64,000 bases of DNA from Mya arenaria (lineage: Eukaryota; Mollusca; Bivalvia; Myida; Myidae), in assembly GCF_026914265.1 (NCBI RefSeq), contig NC_069125.1, positions 24,974,966 to 25,038,965 of the forward strand, read 5' to 3'. Under the pieces are notes generated by a model that saw only the letters and a list, made by a program, of their open reading frames with translations, had not been told where the DNA came from and searched no databases. Made by a program: the position numbers and the translations under genes. Shown here piece after piece: positions 47,020 to 58,568 of this stretch. The first letter of the stretch is position 1. The number at the start of each line of letters is the position of its first letter.

Positions 47020-48430
47020 AATCTCAAATACTCGCTAAACTCGGGGACTGCAACGCTTAGCCAGTCAGCGTTGTAATTATACCCGAATGAATGTAGAAAC
47101 ATTCTCTCTTTCTAATATTGTTATAAATTTCAAAGGCTCGCTTTTCTCGTGGACGGCAACGCTTAGCCAGCCCACTTGGTAGTTCCGAACAATAAAATGA
47201 CGAATCCTCTTCACGTTCTATTATCCGGGGACTGCAACGCTTAGCAAGCTCACTTGGTAGTTCCAAACAAATAAATTACCCGGGGACTGCAACACTTAGC
47301 CAGCCCACTTGGTAGTTCCGACCAATTAAATGACGAATCCTCCTCACGTTCTATTACCCGGGGACTGCAACGCTTAGCCAGCCCACTTGGTAGTTCCGAC
47401 CAATTAAATGACGAATCCTCCTCACGTTCTATTACCCGGGGACTGCAACGCTTAGCCAGACCACTTGGTAGTTCCGACCAATTAAATGACGAATCCTCCT
47501 CACGTTCTATTACCCGGGGACTGTAACGCTTAGCCAGCCCACTTGGTAGTTCCGACCAATTAAATGACGAATCCTCCTCACGTTCTATAACCCGGGGACG
47601 GCAACGCTTAGCCCGCCCACTTGGTAGTTCCGAACATTTAAATGACGAATCCTCCTCACGTTCTATTACCCGGGGACTGCAACGCTTAACCAGCCCACTT
47701 GGTAGTTCCGACCAATTAAATGACGAATCCTCCTCACGTTCTTTTACCCGGGGACGGCAACGCTTAGCCAGCCCACTTGGTAGTTCCGACCAATTAAATG
47801 ACGAATCCTCCTCACGTTCTAGTACCCGGGGACTGCAACGCTTAGCCCGCCCACTTGGTAGTTCCGACCAATTAAATCACGAATCCTCCTCACGTTCTAT
47901 TATCCGGGGACTGCAACGCTTAGCCCGTCCACTTGGTAGTTCCGACCAATAAAATGACGAATCCTCCTCACATTCTATTATCCGGGGACGGCAACGCTTA
48001 GCCCGCCCACTTGGTAGTTCCGACCAATTAAATGACGAATCCTCCTCACGTTCTATTATCCGGGGACGGCAACGCTTAGCCCGCCCACTTGGTAGTTCCG
48101 ACCAATTAAATGACGAATCCTCCTCACGTTCTATTATCCGGGGACTGCAACGCTTAGCCCGCCCACTTGGTAGTTCCGACCAATTAAATTACGAATCCTC
48201 CTCACGTTCTATTACCCCGGGACTGCAACGCTTAGCCAGCCCACTTGGTAGTTCCGACCAATTAAATGACGAATCCTCCTCACGTTCTATTATCCGGGGA
48301 CTGCAACGCTTAGCCAGCCCACTTGGTAGTTCCGAACAATGAAATTACGAATCCTCCTCACGTTCTATTACCCCGGGACTGCAACGCTTAACCAGCCTTC
48401 TTTGTAGTTCTGACCAATTAAAATTACGAA
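47020..48430 (+). repeat. 78-bp satellite derived from the Kazal terminal exon
   Basis: About 18 tandem units. The consensus CGGGGACTGCAACGCTTAG matches the end of the Kazal coding exon (Gly-Asp-Cys-Asn-Ala-stop). It then continues CCAGCCCACTTGGTAGTTCC, GACCAATTAAATGACGAATC and CTCCTCACGTTCTATTA, which correspond to the gene's 3'UTR. The first two units after the gene are ~110 bp and still carry CTCAAA and CTCGCTAAACTCGGGG. Later units settle to 78 bp. Confidence 0.9.
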
Positions 48431-48455
48431 TCATTCATGACTTTCTAATACTGTT

Positions 48456-48824
48456 TTAAAGCTGCACTCTCACAGATCATATACCATTTTTAAAACTGTT
48501 CTTATTTTTTGTCTTGGAAAGAGCAAATTTTTGCGTAAACATTAATTTTGCAAACCAATGATAAAAGATTGCTGACAAAAATCAGACCGTAGATTATCAT
48601 ATTTCCGTTCGAAAATTAATGTTTTATGGCTTTAACCGTTACTAACGGTTTAAGAAAAATGCCTTAAACATCATTTTTTGAATTTAAATATAAAAATCTG
48701 CGATCTAATTTTTTGCCAACAGTCTAATATAACTGGTTTCCATGGATTTTCGCAAACAAATTAGGTCGTTCCAAGACAAAAAAAAAAAAATGTAAAAACG
48801 TTCAATCTGTGAGTGCAGCTTTAA
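48456..48824. mobile_element. MITE family 1, copy 2
   Basis: Ends TTAAAGCTGCACTCTCACAG and (complement) TTAAAGCTGCACTCACAGAT, 369 bp. It inserted right after the Kazal-derived satellite. Interior blocks (ATTAATGTTTTATGG, AACCGTTACTAA) match copy 1. Confidence 0.85.
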
Positions 48825-49159
48825 ATTCCAAATGCTCGTATTTTTATCGCCCAACACACGGCTATAACAGCTTTGGGATGGTAGTGTATAGTCAACCGCC
48901 TTTGTAGCTCTGAAGGAATGACATGTTGAACCATTATCTGTCTTAAGAGTTTTATAACAATTTACAATTGTATGATATGATTATAAAATGTATATAAACA
49001 AACTGTTAGACTGAATTGAACACTGGAGTGTCCATACAATGTTATCAAAGTTATGTTGATTTATATTATGTGCGCAGACTTTAATTTAAACTTTATTTAA
49101 TTTTACAACGATTGTGAAACAAGCTATTACAGCTTATATTTTTCACTCTCGTTGGCACG

Positions 49160-49300
49160 ATGTTGCGCGAGAGTGTGGTCTTGTGTTGTGGGGAAAACCG
49201 GAGTACCCGGAGAAAACCCACTTGTCCGGCTTGGTGACCACTAACCAAACCCACATGCGCCCAGGCCGGGAATCGAACCCGGGTCGCCTTGGTGAGAATT
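49160..49300 (-). mobile_element. tRNA-derived SINE family C
   Basis: The minus strand reads CTCACCAAGGCGACCCGGGT, TCGATTCCCGGCCTGGGCGC, ATGTGGGTTTGGTTAGTGGT and GGACAAGTGGGTTTTCTCCG. This is a tRNA-like B box joined to a body found in many marine invertebrates. A decayed fragment is at 30893-30985. Poly-C follows at 49312-49329. Confidence 0.75.
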
Positions 49301-50024
49301 GAGACTTTGACCCCCCCCCTCCCTCCCCCGCACTCACACACAAAGTTATGGAAACTTTATAATTAAGAAAACATTATTTGCTGTTACAAAGTCTTTCGCA
49401 GTTTCAAGCAAAATGTTTTACGAAATCAACCCAGAATTGAGCTTAACAAAATGGCGACGAACACATATTATAAATGCAGAGGATGCAAATTGTACGTACA
49501 ACTACATTGCAAGACCATCATGACTTGTTCGTGTCGAACAAGTTTAAGATTTTAATATGAAAAACCTCTATTAATAGTTAAATGTTTTATCTCATCAATC
49601 AATTTACACAATTTTATTTTTGTAATACTAAATGTTAAACGAACTGTTTGCTTTTCCGATACAAACATATGCGTTTCTAAGGAATCAATAAGAACAACAT
49701 TATTTTGTCGATACCAATAATTCAATTGGCTAATTAAATTAACAGACAGATGACCCTATACGTCTCTTAATATGAACAGAAAATGCATTAATTTTGTTAA
49801 CGAAGAAAGATGGAAACTTATTATCCATATCAACGTTGTTTAAATTGTTTGTATATATCATGAAAGCACTTCTCAAAGAACAGTCTCTGGAAGTATTTTA
49901 CTTTCGACATTACACAATACACGAACACTCACTAAATATGACATCTTATGTACATGTCTACGCTATGTTTGTCACTAGCCTGCATGTAAACAAAGAAATA
50001 TTTATACGGTCTTGTGTACCAGTT

Positions 50025-50479
50025 TGTGTATACCACGTGATAAATAACGTCATAAATGCTATGTCGGAAGGCAACACTGCTTAAAATGAAGACTTAAATC
50101 ACAAATAACTTTTCTTTAAAGATAACTGACAGTCTATGCCGCTATAAGAGCCCCGCATTAATTTTATTGCCGAAATTTGATCATTAGTTTCATCAAACAT
50201 TTCGACAAACCTGTTTTCAAAACAAATGTTTTGACAGTGCTCCGTCAGACGGCCGTATTGTGAAAAGGTTTGTCGAAGTGTTTTAGAAAACTAAACCCTA
50301 AATCAAATTCTGGTCAAAGACCAAAGGCAGGGCTCCTTAAGCGGCGTAGACTGCTCTAGGTTTCATTTAAAATGTTGAAGAAATAGTGAAGATATCTTTG
50401 TTTAAAGTATTTTTTCAACTCAAAATGTTGCCTTCCAACGTAGCATTTATGACGCAATTTATCACGTGGTATACACACA
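50025..50479. repeat. Inverted repeat with ~52-bp arms
   Basis: Left arm 50025-50076 (GTGTATACCACGTGATAAAT ... GGAAGGCAACAC) and right arm 50427-50479 (GTTGCCTTCC ... TTTATCACGTGGTATACACA) are complementary with a few mismatches around a ~350-bp loop. Short frames in it are not genes. Confidence 0.8.
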
Positions 50480-50719
50480 CTGTGTACGGTCTTGTGGGAA
50501 AACTTGATCGGGTGAACATTCTTTTGAGCACGCAGCTCATGTGTAATCACTTTAAGAACAACGCATTAACTGTTGAGTTTGAATACATGTACTTTTCCAG
50601 ACGTGAACTTTATGTTAATTTCTCTCTCTTTGTATACGTATTTTCAAAATTGGAATACTGATAATCATGTCTTCATAACTATGTATCGCCACAACTGTCT
50701 TATGCTGTGACAAATTATG

Positions 50720-51310
50720 CTGGCACAATATTATGCCTAACAGACATGTTATTATATCTTAATAAATTGTTTTTATGTAAAACTAGCATGTTTTCATGTC
50801 TAACCAACATGTGATTATGTCTAACTGACATGTTATTATGTGCGTCCAACTTGCTAGTATGTCTAACTGTGTGTGTATGTTATTATGTCACCGACATGTT
50901 TATATGTCTCATGACGTCATTATGTCTAGGTGACATGCTTTTATGTTAAAGTGATGTTGAATTATATCCAACCGACATATTGTCAATATCCTTCTTAACA
51001 TTTTCCTTCTTAGACATTATGTTTCTGTTGACAAAATACCAATTATGTCTACTCGATATTTAATCATGTCAGATAACAACATGTATGTTGAATTTTCCAA
51101 TTGATACATGAACTTGTCTAACTGACATGGTTATATGTCCAATTGACATGGCAGTACATGTATATCTATTTGACATCTTGTCCACAGGGCATTTAATCTT
51201 GTTAATTGTTCATGTTATTATGTCAAAAGATGGTTATGTTATTTTTATTTCATTATCACAAAATGTCAATTGTACATTTAACCATGTCAATTTAACATGA
51301 TAACATGCAA
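50720..51310. repeat. Degenerate GACATG/CATGTC repeat
   Basis: About two dozen irregular 18-35-bp copies of TATGTCTAACTGACATG with its own near-palindrome. There is no fixed period. Confidence 0.65.
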
Positions 51311-52188
51311 ACTAGACAAGTTTACGTGTAATACAATCCCTCACAACAAATCTGGATTCCATTACATATAACAGTTATCACTCGAGGACTTCAACGCTTA
51401 GTCGAATCTCAAATGTCTCTAGTTTAACAGACCAAGACATTTAATAAATTGAGAACTGCAACATATATACATGTAGCTTAGATCTTTCTTAATCTGTAGC
51501 TTTTGTCGAAATATTATTGATTTTCCAATGCTTTAATGTACCTATTTGGAGATGAGAAACAGATGTAGCCATGTCATTTTCGTTCTTTAGAGTAAATACC
51601 ACTATTACCTTTCACGGGCGTTAGTCTAGTCAGGGCAGGTTGGATACTGTCTCGTCACAGTTTTAACCTGCCCTACATAACTGCCACGTCTAAACATTTA
51701 AGCCGACTTTTGCATCGACTTATGCATTGTATATTAGGCTATTGTGAATATGATTCATCTTGGGTAAAAAAACTATATATATATTTTTTTTTATAAATAT
51801 GGGTATTCTTGGTTAAAAAAACTACGCCACTACTTCAAATCTTATGTTTGCAAAATTTCATCGTCAACTAACAAAATCAGGCTTTAATGCGGCATCTTGT
51901 GTTGAAGATTTGAAGTGATTATTCGAAATCTCAATTTATTAAAAAGAAAATCTAGAAGTAAGCCTCTAATATGAAATGAATGGGCATTTCTATAAAGTAC
52001 AATTGAAATATGCCAACTGTTTAGTGTTATCCACTCCTTGGTGAAAACACAGATAATCCAACCCTTATCAACAAATAGTGCATTTTTTGCCTAAAACAGA
52101 TGACAACACTAGGCAAAATGGTTACCCCAATAATAATTGTTAAAGATACTTTGATGCAGGTATGGTCTCCATGTTGTTTACAAAATAA

Positions 52189-52568
52189 TTTAAAGTGGCA
52201 CTCATATTTAAAATCAATACATACACATGTATAACAAACGTAAATTTTGAGGGATAAACATTTAAACTACTTACTTAAGAATGCGTTTATGGAAAATACT
52301 TATAACTGATTGCAAGATTGTAACCGTGTGTTTAATAGCTGAAAACGCACAAATATTAAATGACTGCCGGATCTTAAAATATTTAACAGTGATTAGCTTT
52401 CGTCTCACAAGGTAGAAATACGGTGTTTTCTGCAACTTTCTTTCAAATTAAGCATGATATCCTTTATATGAAGCATTGTTTTCGATGTTTATTAATCCTT
52501 TTCGGTAAATTAAAACGATTGTTTTAATTATGGTACATCCTATTTGTGGGTAAGAGGGCATCTTTAAA
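52189..52568 (-). mobile_element. MITE family 3, further copy
   Basis: The same orientation as 8892-9271: starts TTAAAGTGGCACTCATATTT, contains TGCAAGATTGTAACCGTGTG and GTAGAAATACGGTGTTTTCT, and ends GTAAGAGGGCATCTTTAAA. Its last bases overlap the first bases of the next MITE. Confidence 0.85.
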
Positions 52569-52932
52569 GGGACTGTACACCAGATTGGCACCAAAAAAGT
52601 TTTTTTCTGTAATGAATTTCAGGACAATTATTTAATAAATGTTTTATTCTTTGATATCATAATTGTAAAAAAATCATACCAAAATGTAAAAAAATAAATC
52701 GAGTCGGACACCGGCTTCGAACCGGTGTCGCCAAAATTGCAGTTCAGTGTTGTATCCACTGTGCTACGAAGGCTTACCCTAAGCAGTTGGAATATTTAAG
52801 CTATATACCTAACATGGTCATATCATGTAATAATATCGACTAGCCAATCACGCATAAGAAATGAATTATACTAGGTAGACATACCATTTTCATTTTTTCG
52901 CTGTTTCATCATACGGAGTTCAGCCCCTTTAA
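52564..52932. mobile_element. MITE family 2, copy 2, with a tRNA-like insert
   Basis: Ends TTAAAGGGACTGTACACCAG and (complement) TTAAAGGGGCTGAACTCC, 369 bp. The interior at 52705-52775 (minus) is tRNA-like: GCCTTCGTAGCACAGTGGAT, then ACACCGGTTCGAAGCCGGTG. It abuts MITE family 3. Confidence 0.8.
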
Positions 52933-52968
52933 TATGTTGCGTGTCTCTCGATCAGTGTCTGTTATGGA

Positions 52969-53270
52969 CAGTCAATTGTAAACACGGCCCCCAATGTCCG
53001 GGGGTATACCGGGGATAGCCGGGGAAATGGGCCGTGTTTTTACCATCCCGGTGGGCCCGCAGTGCCTGGTGAATGCGGTGGTTTTGTATTCGCACCAAAT
53101 ATGGCGGGGAATGTGCCTTACTTAGGGTCCCTGGGGTGCGGGGGCATTTGGCGGGGAATTTACCATCAGTTCGTGCCCGCAGGGCGGGGATTTTACCCGG
53201 GCTTGGTTAGACCGAAAGTCAAAGTCCAGCTATTCCCCGGAACTGGAGGGGCCGTGGTTACAGTTGACTG
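52969..53270 (-). mobile_element. GC-rich MITE, copy 2 (inverted)
   Basis: Matches the reverse complement of 42872-43170: TTTACCCGGG, GGGGGCATTTGGCGGGGAAT and GGGCCGTGTTTTTACCATCC. Ends CAGTCAATTGTAAACACG and (complement) CAGTCAACTGTAACCACG. It lies 440 bp upstream of Kazal gene 2. Confidence 0.85.
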
Positions 53271-53709
53271 GTGCATTAGGCCTTGATCAGCATCTTCGTT
53301 ACTAGTTTGACCACTGGGTCTCTACCTGCAGTTTCCTTTATGTTATTGTCTTAACCTGATGGCAAGAATTGTCAGCCATCAGTATAAATATTTTGTTAAA
53401 ACCATCATATTTTTCTGCTTGTGGACCTTCACTACTGTTTAGTATATCTGTTAATTTTCAAAATGATAGAACATTTATATAACGTGGAGATATTAATTAT
53501 AGTGCTTCGTTGCAGGGATAACATATCTGCATATGTTAAGTATTTGTTCTCGTCTTATCTTTGTACATTAAACTATGTCAGTAAGATCGTGACTTTGGGC
53601 ACGCTCTGGCGTCAGAACTCACATATCTGATAAAAATACACGACGCGATTATTTCACCAGACTTCTACCATCAACAGAACGGTGCGCTGAACTTTCTAAA
53701 CGATCGAAA

Positions 53710-55504
53710 ATGATGCGTGTATTGTGCTTGGCTTTGGTTTTGGGTATGTCAGTCTTTCATTACAATTACGTACACATACCATTAAAGGTATCACTTTCCT
53801 CACCCCAACCCTCCTCCTTACCATCAAAAATCAACAATCATTACATTCTTCATTATATCACGGTATATGTTCCGAAAATCCTGTTTCGTTTTTTATTAAT
53901 CATTCGAAAGGATTTCTTTAAAAACGTATGTTTTATTACGACTTCCATTTAATTATTATACTATATATATTTATTTTAATTAATATACTGTGTTTAATAT
54001 TTCGTGAATATAAAGGACAGTTGAAATAAGGAGGATTATTTTGTTCATATAACGTACTTAAAGTGAAATTGCAACAAACAAATATCAATCTATCCCCCCA
54101 ACGCCCCCCCCCGCCCGCCGTCTCCCATAGCCATGTTCAATCACACGCGACAAAACATCTCTGCAAATTGTTTTCCAAAATGCAATTTGTGGATGTTTTA
54201 TGCATGCTTAAGCCATGACAGATTTAAGAGATATATAGGTCGGGACACGTCGATTGCGAATAGCTAAATGCCAGCTGCTAGATGAACATTTAAATTAAAT
54301 TTGAACTATTCAGGCGTGGTACTGAGTGAGAAGCCCGAGTTTGGTTCCCAGCATTGCCAGACTGTGCTGGCCACCGACTGTTCGGGATACACACCGGAAC
54401 CCGTCTGCGCATTCGATGGTACTAGCTACGTCACCTACCAGAACAGGTGAGCTCGAATTAGTGTAGTATTATATGGAGGATATATTTTGTTTCAGTGTAA
54501 GATCGTAATATATTTCACCGAGTGAGCAACAAAAGCTATAGTTCACCAGTGGTGTTGCCACGAGTGTAATATTTACTTTTAGTGTTCACGAGGTACAATA
54601 TATAAAAGTGAACTAGTGTGATCTTACACTGAAACGAATTTTTTTGTCGTTTTTACTATATGGCTGAAAATGATATTAAATGACAATTGATTAATGATTT
54701 TCAGAAAAGTGCGCCAAAAAATATGCGAACGTTTATTTAATTCGGGAATAACTTCTTTGAATTTGTGCCCCAGCCATGTGCGTGCTTACGTTTGAATTGA
54801 AATTGAGAATGGGCTAAAGTTTCAAAAAGAGTAAAAATATCAAAATTTTATTTCACCTTTTGAAACATTGAAATATTATATTTATTTCACTGACAAAGCT
54901 CCATAAACAACCGGAAAGCAAATACTCCAAGGGTGATCAAACACAAAAGTCGCATACAAGAAAACGTAAGCAGGACATAATGGTAGATTATAAGTTAGTT
55001 ACTCATTTGATGGCAACAAAATCTTCACCCACCAAACAAAACAGGTGAGATAGAGCTCATTAAGTTCACGATTAAAGGAGTCCATTCCGATGTAAGGTAA
55101 AGGGACTATCTTACGAAATATTGCTCGCATAGAAAAACGGCCGACTTTGTTTCGAAGAATCACAAAACTTTATCGCCACATTCAGAAAGACGTCTATGTG
55201 AATACAAATGTATGTTTCGAACCAATTCCTGTCCAATCACTATACATTCCATGCATTCCTTTCCGCTACTACTAGCATAAAGAGTAATTGTAGATAATTA
55301 CACAACGGATTGACGGTCCAAATTAGAGACGCAAGTACAATCGACTTTTCTATTATAAATATTCATCGTACATTTTATGTTTTAACTTACATTGCATTAA
55401 CGACTTGCAGTTGCGAGTTCGCCAAGGGCATCTGCACTCACCACGGACACAGTCTTCACGCTGTGCACGAAGGCTCGTGCGGCACCAGTACCAGTACCCC
55501 CTAA
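53710..55504 (+). CDS. Secreted single-domain Kazal protease inhibitor
   Basis: Exons 53710-53743, 54314-54446 and 55411-55504 join in frame (phases 1, 2) to give 86 aa. Exon 1 is a signal peptide (MMRVLCLALVLG); a second Met follows the first. The Kazal domain runs C-x7-C-x8-C-x13-C-x6-C-x14-C: PVCAFDGTSYVTYQNSC then EFAKGIC. Three residues are extra between cysteines 3 and 4 compared with Kazal gene 1. The protein ends in a Thr/Ser tail (GTSTSTP). AATAAA at 55504-55509 overlaps the last base of the TAA stop, giving an extremely short 3'UTR. Phase-1 and phase-2 introns sit in the same places as in Kazal gene 1, so the two are tandem paralogues. Confidence 0.9.
54490..54634. mobile_element. 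MITE family 4, copy 2
   Basis: Ends TTTCAGTGTAAGATC and exact complement GATCTTACACTGAAA bound 145 bp, with AGTGAACTAGTGTG inside. It lies in Kazal gene 2 intron 2. Confidence 0.8.
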
Positions 55505-55509
55505 ATAAA
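55504..55509 (+). promoter_or_regulatory. Poly(A) signal overlapping the stop of Kazal gene 2
   Basis: The sequence CTAAATAAAC holds TAA (55502-55504) and AATAAA (55504-55509). No other signal is obvious within the next 100 bp. Confidence 0.6.
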
Positions 55510-56229
55510 CAGTTCCGATTGATACATTTGTTTAAAAAATATTATATAAACATCATTGAATACTTGTCTGTGTCATTTCTAATGATTAACAAATGATAGT
55601 TGTAGTCGAATTTTGCAATGAAATCATTTGATGTGACTAATATTTGCAGAACGAATTTTGAAAAGATCCAACTTTTCACACTTCTCACAGCAACCCAAAC
55701 GTACGCATTAAGTATTATTCATATATGTAGCTCTAAAAAGCACGATATTTCAAGATATCTGCGATACGTTACTTGTCTCCTTAATTCTAGTTTTCTTCTT
55801 ATAGTGTAAAGACGTCTTCCTTTTTCATAAACACTAAGCAAGGTGCAAACGCTTTCTTCAGACCTATGAAGAGGAAGAAAACCACCCCGAAACATCTTGC
55901 CTCATAATAATCGGAAAAGGTTTTTTGAACACACATAACCTGCTTGAAACTGGTGCTTTGTAAATCGGATTTGCCACTTAAAGTTTTTCAGAAAATGTAA
56001 GAAAGCGACTGCTCCTTGTTTTCAACAAAATTTTTACCAGCTTTAATGTGTGACATGAACGCGACAACTGACTCAAATTACGGAACAAGAAATATAGAAC
56101 ACCAACATATAGTCATATTTATTATAATATATATCAATCATAAATCCACACTCAATACATGTCAAAAAATACGGTAGTCCGTATTTCACTCCAGTGCAAT
56201 ACGGTCGTATTCCACTCTTGTGACGTTAG

Positions 56230-56356
56230 TTTTGCTTTTTGATCCGGAAGGTTGTTTTCGACTCTCGTGGATTTATTTTCCGATTTTGATTTCACTCGGC
56301 TATCGCCTCTGCAAAAAATCCACTCGAGTCGAATACAACCCTCCGGATCAAAACGC
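56230..56356. mobile_element. Foldback hairpin
   Basis: Arms 56230-56280 (TTTGATCCGG with GGTTGTTTTCGACTC and GTGGATTT) and 56311-56356 (AAATCCACTCGAGTCGAATA then CAACCCTCCGGATCAAA) are near-complements around a ~30-bp loop. Confidence 0.8.
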
Positions 56357-56477
56357 AGTACTAAGAACCCAATTGTATTGTTTAAGTGTCGTGCCACAAT
56401 AATGTATATAAACTTAGTAATTAAATCGACTTTACTGCCAAAAACATATCAATCTACCATTCAGATAATAACTGTCC

Positions 56478-56800
56478 ACATGTATTCAAATCAAGGTAAG
56501 AACAATGCTAAATGTTTATATTCAAATTGCACATAACATTAATGTAGTCATGTATTCAAATCAAGGTAAGAACAATGCTAATGTTTATATTCAAATTACA
56601 CATTACATCAATATCCACATGAATTCAATCGATGTAAGAACAATGATAAATGTTTATATTCAAATTACACATTACATCAATATCCACATGAATTCAATCG
56701 ATGTAAGAACAATGATAAATGTTTATATTACAAAATTACACATTACACATAACATCAATGTCCAAATGTTTCAAATTAATGTAAGAACTTTGATTGTTTA
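56478..56800 (+). repeat. ~70-bp tandem repeat
   Basis: Four to five imperfect units of GTATTCAAATCAAGGTAAGA, ACAATGCTAAATGTTTATAT and TCAAATTACACATTACATCA. Frames across it are artefacts. Confidence 0.8.
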
Positions 56801-57204
56801 TATTTAAATTACACATACAATATATGTCCACATGAATTCAATATTAAATTATTAATGCAAGAACAAACAATGATGGAAATCTACTAACCATAACATGCAA
56901 TCAACTGTAAAAACAACGCAAAACATACACATTTAGTCCAGCAGCAGTTATAGAAGCTCTAGCAACGTAAATTCAAGCTCAATACATCCAATCATTATTC
57001 AGAAAATATTAATTTTAACCGGAAGTAATAAAATGTAAACTTGTTAATATTTGCGGTGAATAATTCGATATTTTATAAACAAAATATGAAAAGTAGCGCC
57101 TAAAATCCAACATGCGCATCCTTGTGGCATAAACCAAAGACAAAATTATATGTGTTTCAAAGAATGAAACACTTATATGGAAATTCATCCGTGGTGAATT
57201 TCCC

Positions 57205-57450
57205 TTAAATATGCACTCTTACTCCCAAATCAGATTTACCACAATTAATACAATTGTTTTGATATACTAAAAAAGATGAATAAATGTCGAAAACAATGGT
57301 TCTTATGAAGGAAACCGAGGTTAATTTGAAAGAAATGTGCCGAAAACTCGGGTTTTCAACATTTTAAGACGCTAGTAGATCACAGTTAATCTTTTAGCAC
57401 TCACCAATCATTTAGCATGTTTGCGTTTGAAGCTATTTTATTTAAATTAT
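57205..57450 (+). mobile_element. MITE family 3, 3'-truncated copy
   Basis: TTAAATATGCACTCTTACTC, then ATTTACCACAATTAATACAA and AAACAATGGTTCTTATGAAG as in 8452-8700. Similarity ends near 57450. Confidence 0.75.
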
Positions 57451-58483
57451 CGCTGTAGGCACACGACCACACAGGTAACGACAAGCGTTTTGACGGGAAA
57501 GAAACGAGCTAATTTAATCAAATTAATGGCTTAATATACAATTTAAAAAATAATACAAAAATATCCAATAATGTGTTTTTTTCTTTCATTTTTACTTATT
57601 TTAAAAATCGCCGCATTCACTCAGCAAAATTATCAAGTTCAACAGATAAATGTGTTATACGTTTACTTATTTTACACATGTACCTTACATATCAAAACCT
57701 ACAGCAAATAATTTACAAGTATAAATGATGGTATGAAGATTATAATGGTGACTGCTTAATTATAAAGATTTGTATATAACAAGGTAGTATATACTTAACC
57801 CAAATGTAAACCTGTTTAAAATGTTTTATGAAAAATACAAAATAATATTTTTGATAACCTGGCATCTATTTATGCTTATTATTTTTTTATATAAAAAGAA
57901 CGATCAAGCTTTTTTTGGAGTGTATGTGTATAGGGTACTTCGTACATGAACTATATACATAGAACAGTTTCATTTATGATGTCTGATTGAATTCTAAATT
58001 AAACATTCTGCGTAAACACGTTTTAACACAATTTGATATTTGTTATGTGTTGCCTAACGAAGAAATATCTGAACATTAATCACAAAAGACGGATTAAACA
58101 ATTAAAGATGCAATGTTCCCAACTGCATTTGTGCAAATCAAACTGCAACACACTAAGGAAATAAGTAAATGAGACGACGTAAGTACTACCCGAGGAAAAT
58201 AAAAAAATGACCTAACTGAAAAACGTATAAAACCTGTTTTCATATGTTTTGGTTTTGAGTGCAGTGTAACGCCACATAACAGCATCGCCGCATAAGCCTG
58301 TTTATTTTCGTTTATGCGGTGATTTTCAACGCATTAACGTTAATGCGGCGACGCTCAACGCATAAAGCAGAAATTGCTTATATGGGGCGCAACTGTGCCT
58401 TTTTGTCACATAAAGAGGATTAACTTAACCATTTATTATAAAGCTAAAATATATTTCAACAAAAACGATGGTGATGACGTTGT

Positions 58484-58537
58484 TGTCGATGATGATGATG
58501 ATGATGATAATGATGATGATGATGATGATGATAATGA

Positions 58538-58568
<31 letters not shown>

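Larger units (their letters stand above)
49330..52188. other. Intergenic between Kazal genes
   Basis: No gene found. Contains the inverted repeat at 50025-50479, a TGTCTAACTGACATG-type degenerate repeat at 50720-51310 and stray fragments of the Kazal-derived satellite at about 51380 (GAGGACTTCAACGCTTAG) and 51450 (AACTGCAACATATATAC). Confidence 0.55.
55510..58259. other. Intergenic, repeats only
   Basis: No gene found. Contains the hairpin at 56230-56356, the ~70-bp tandem repeat at 56478-56800 and a truncated MITE at 57205-57450. Confidence 0.55.

Noticed and set aside
1..48430. CRISPR arrays
   Set aside because: The regular repeats at 1-715, 6.1-6.4 kb, 44.4-46.4 kb and 47-48.4 kb have no unique spacers between conserved repeats, and the genome is eukaryotic.
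49093..49343. Frames of 62-82 aa with GFDSRPG-like strings
   Set aside because: Translation of a tRNA-derived SINE.
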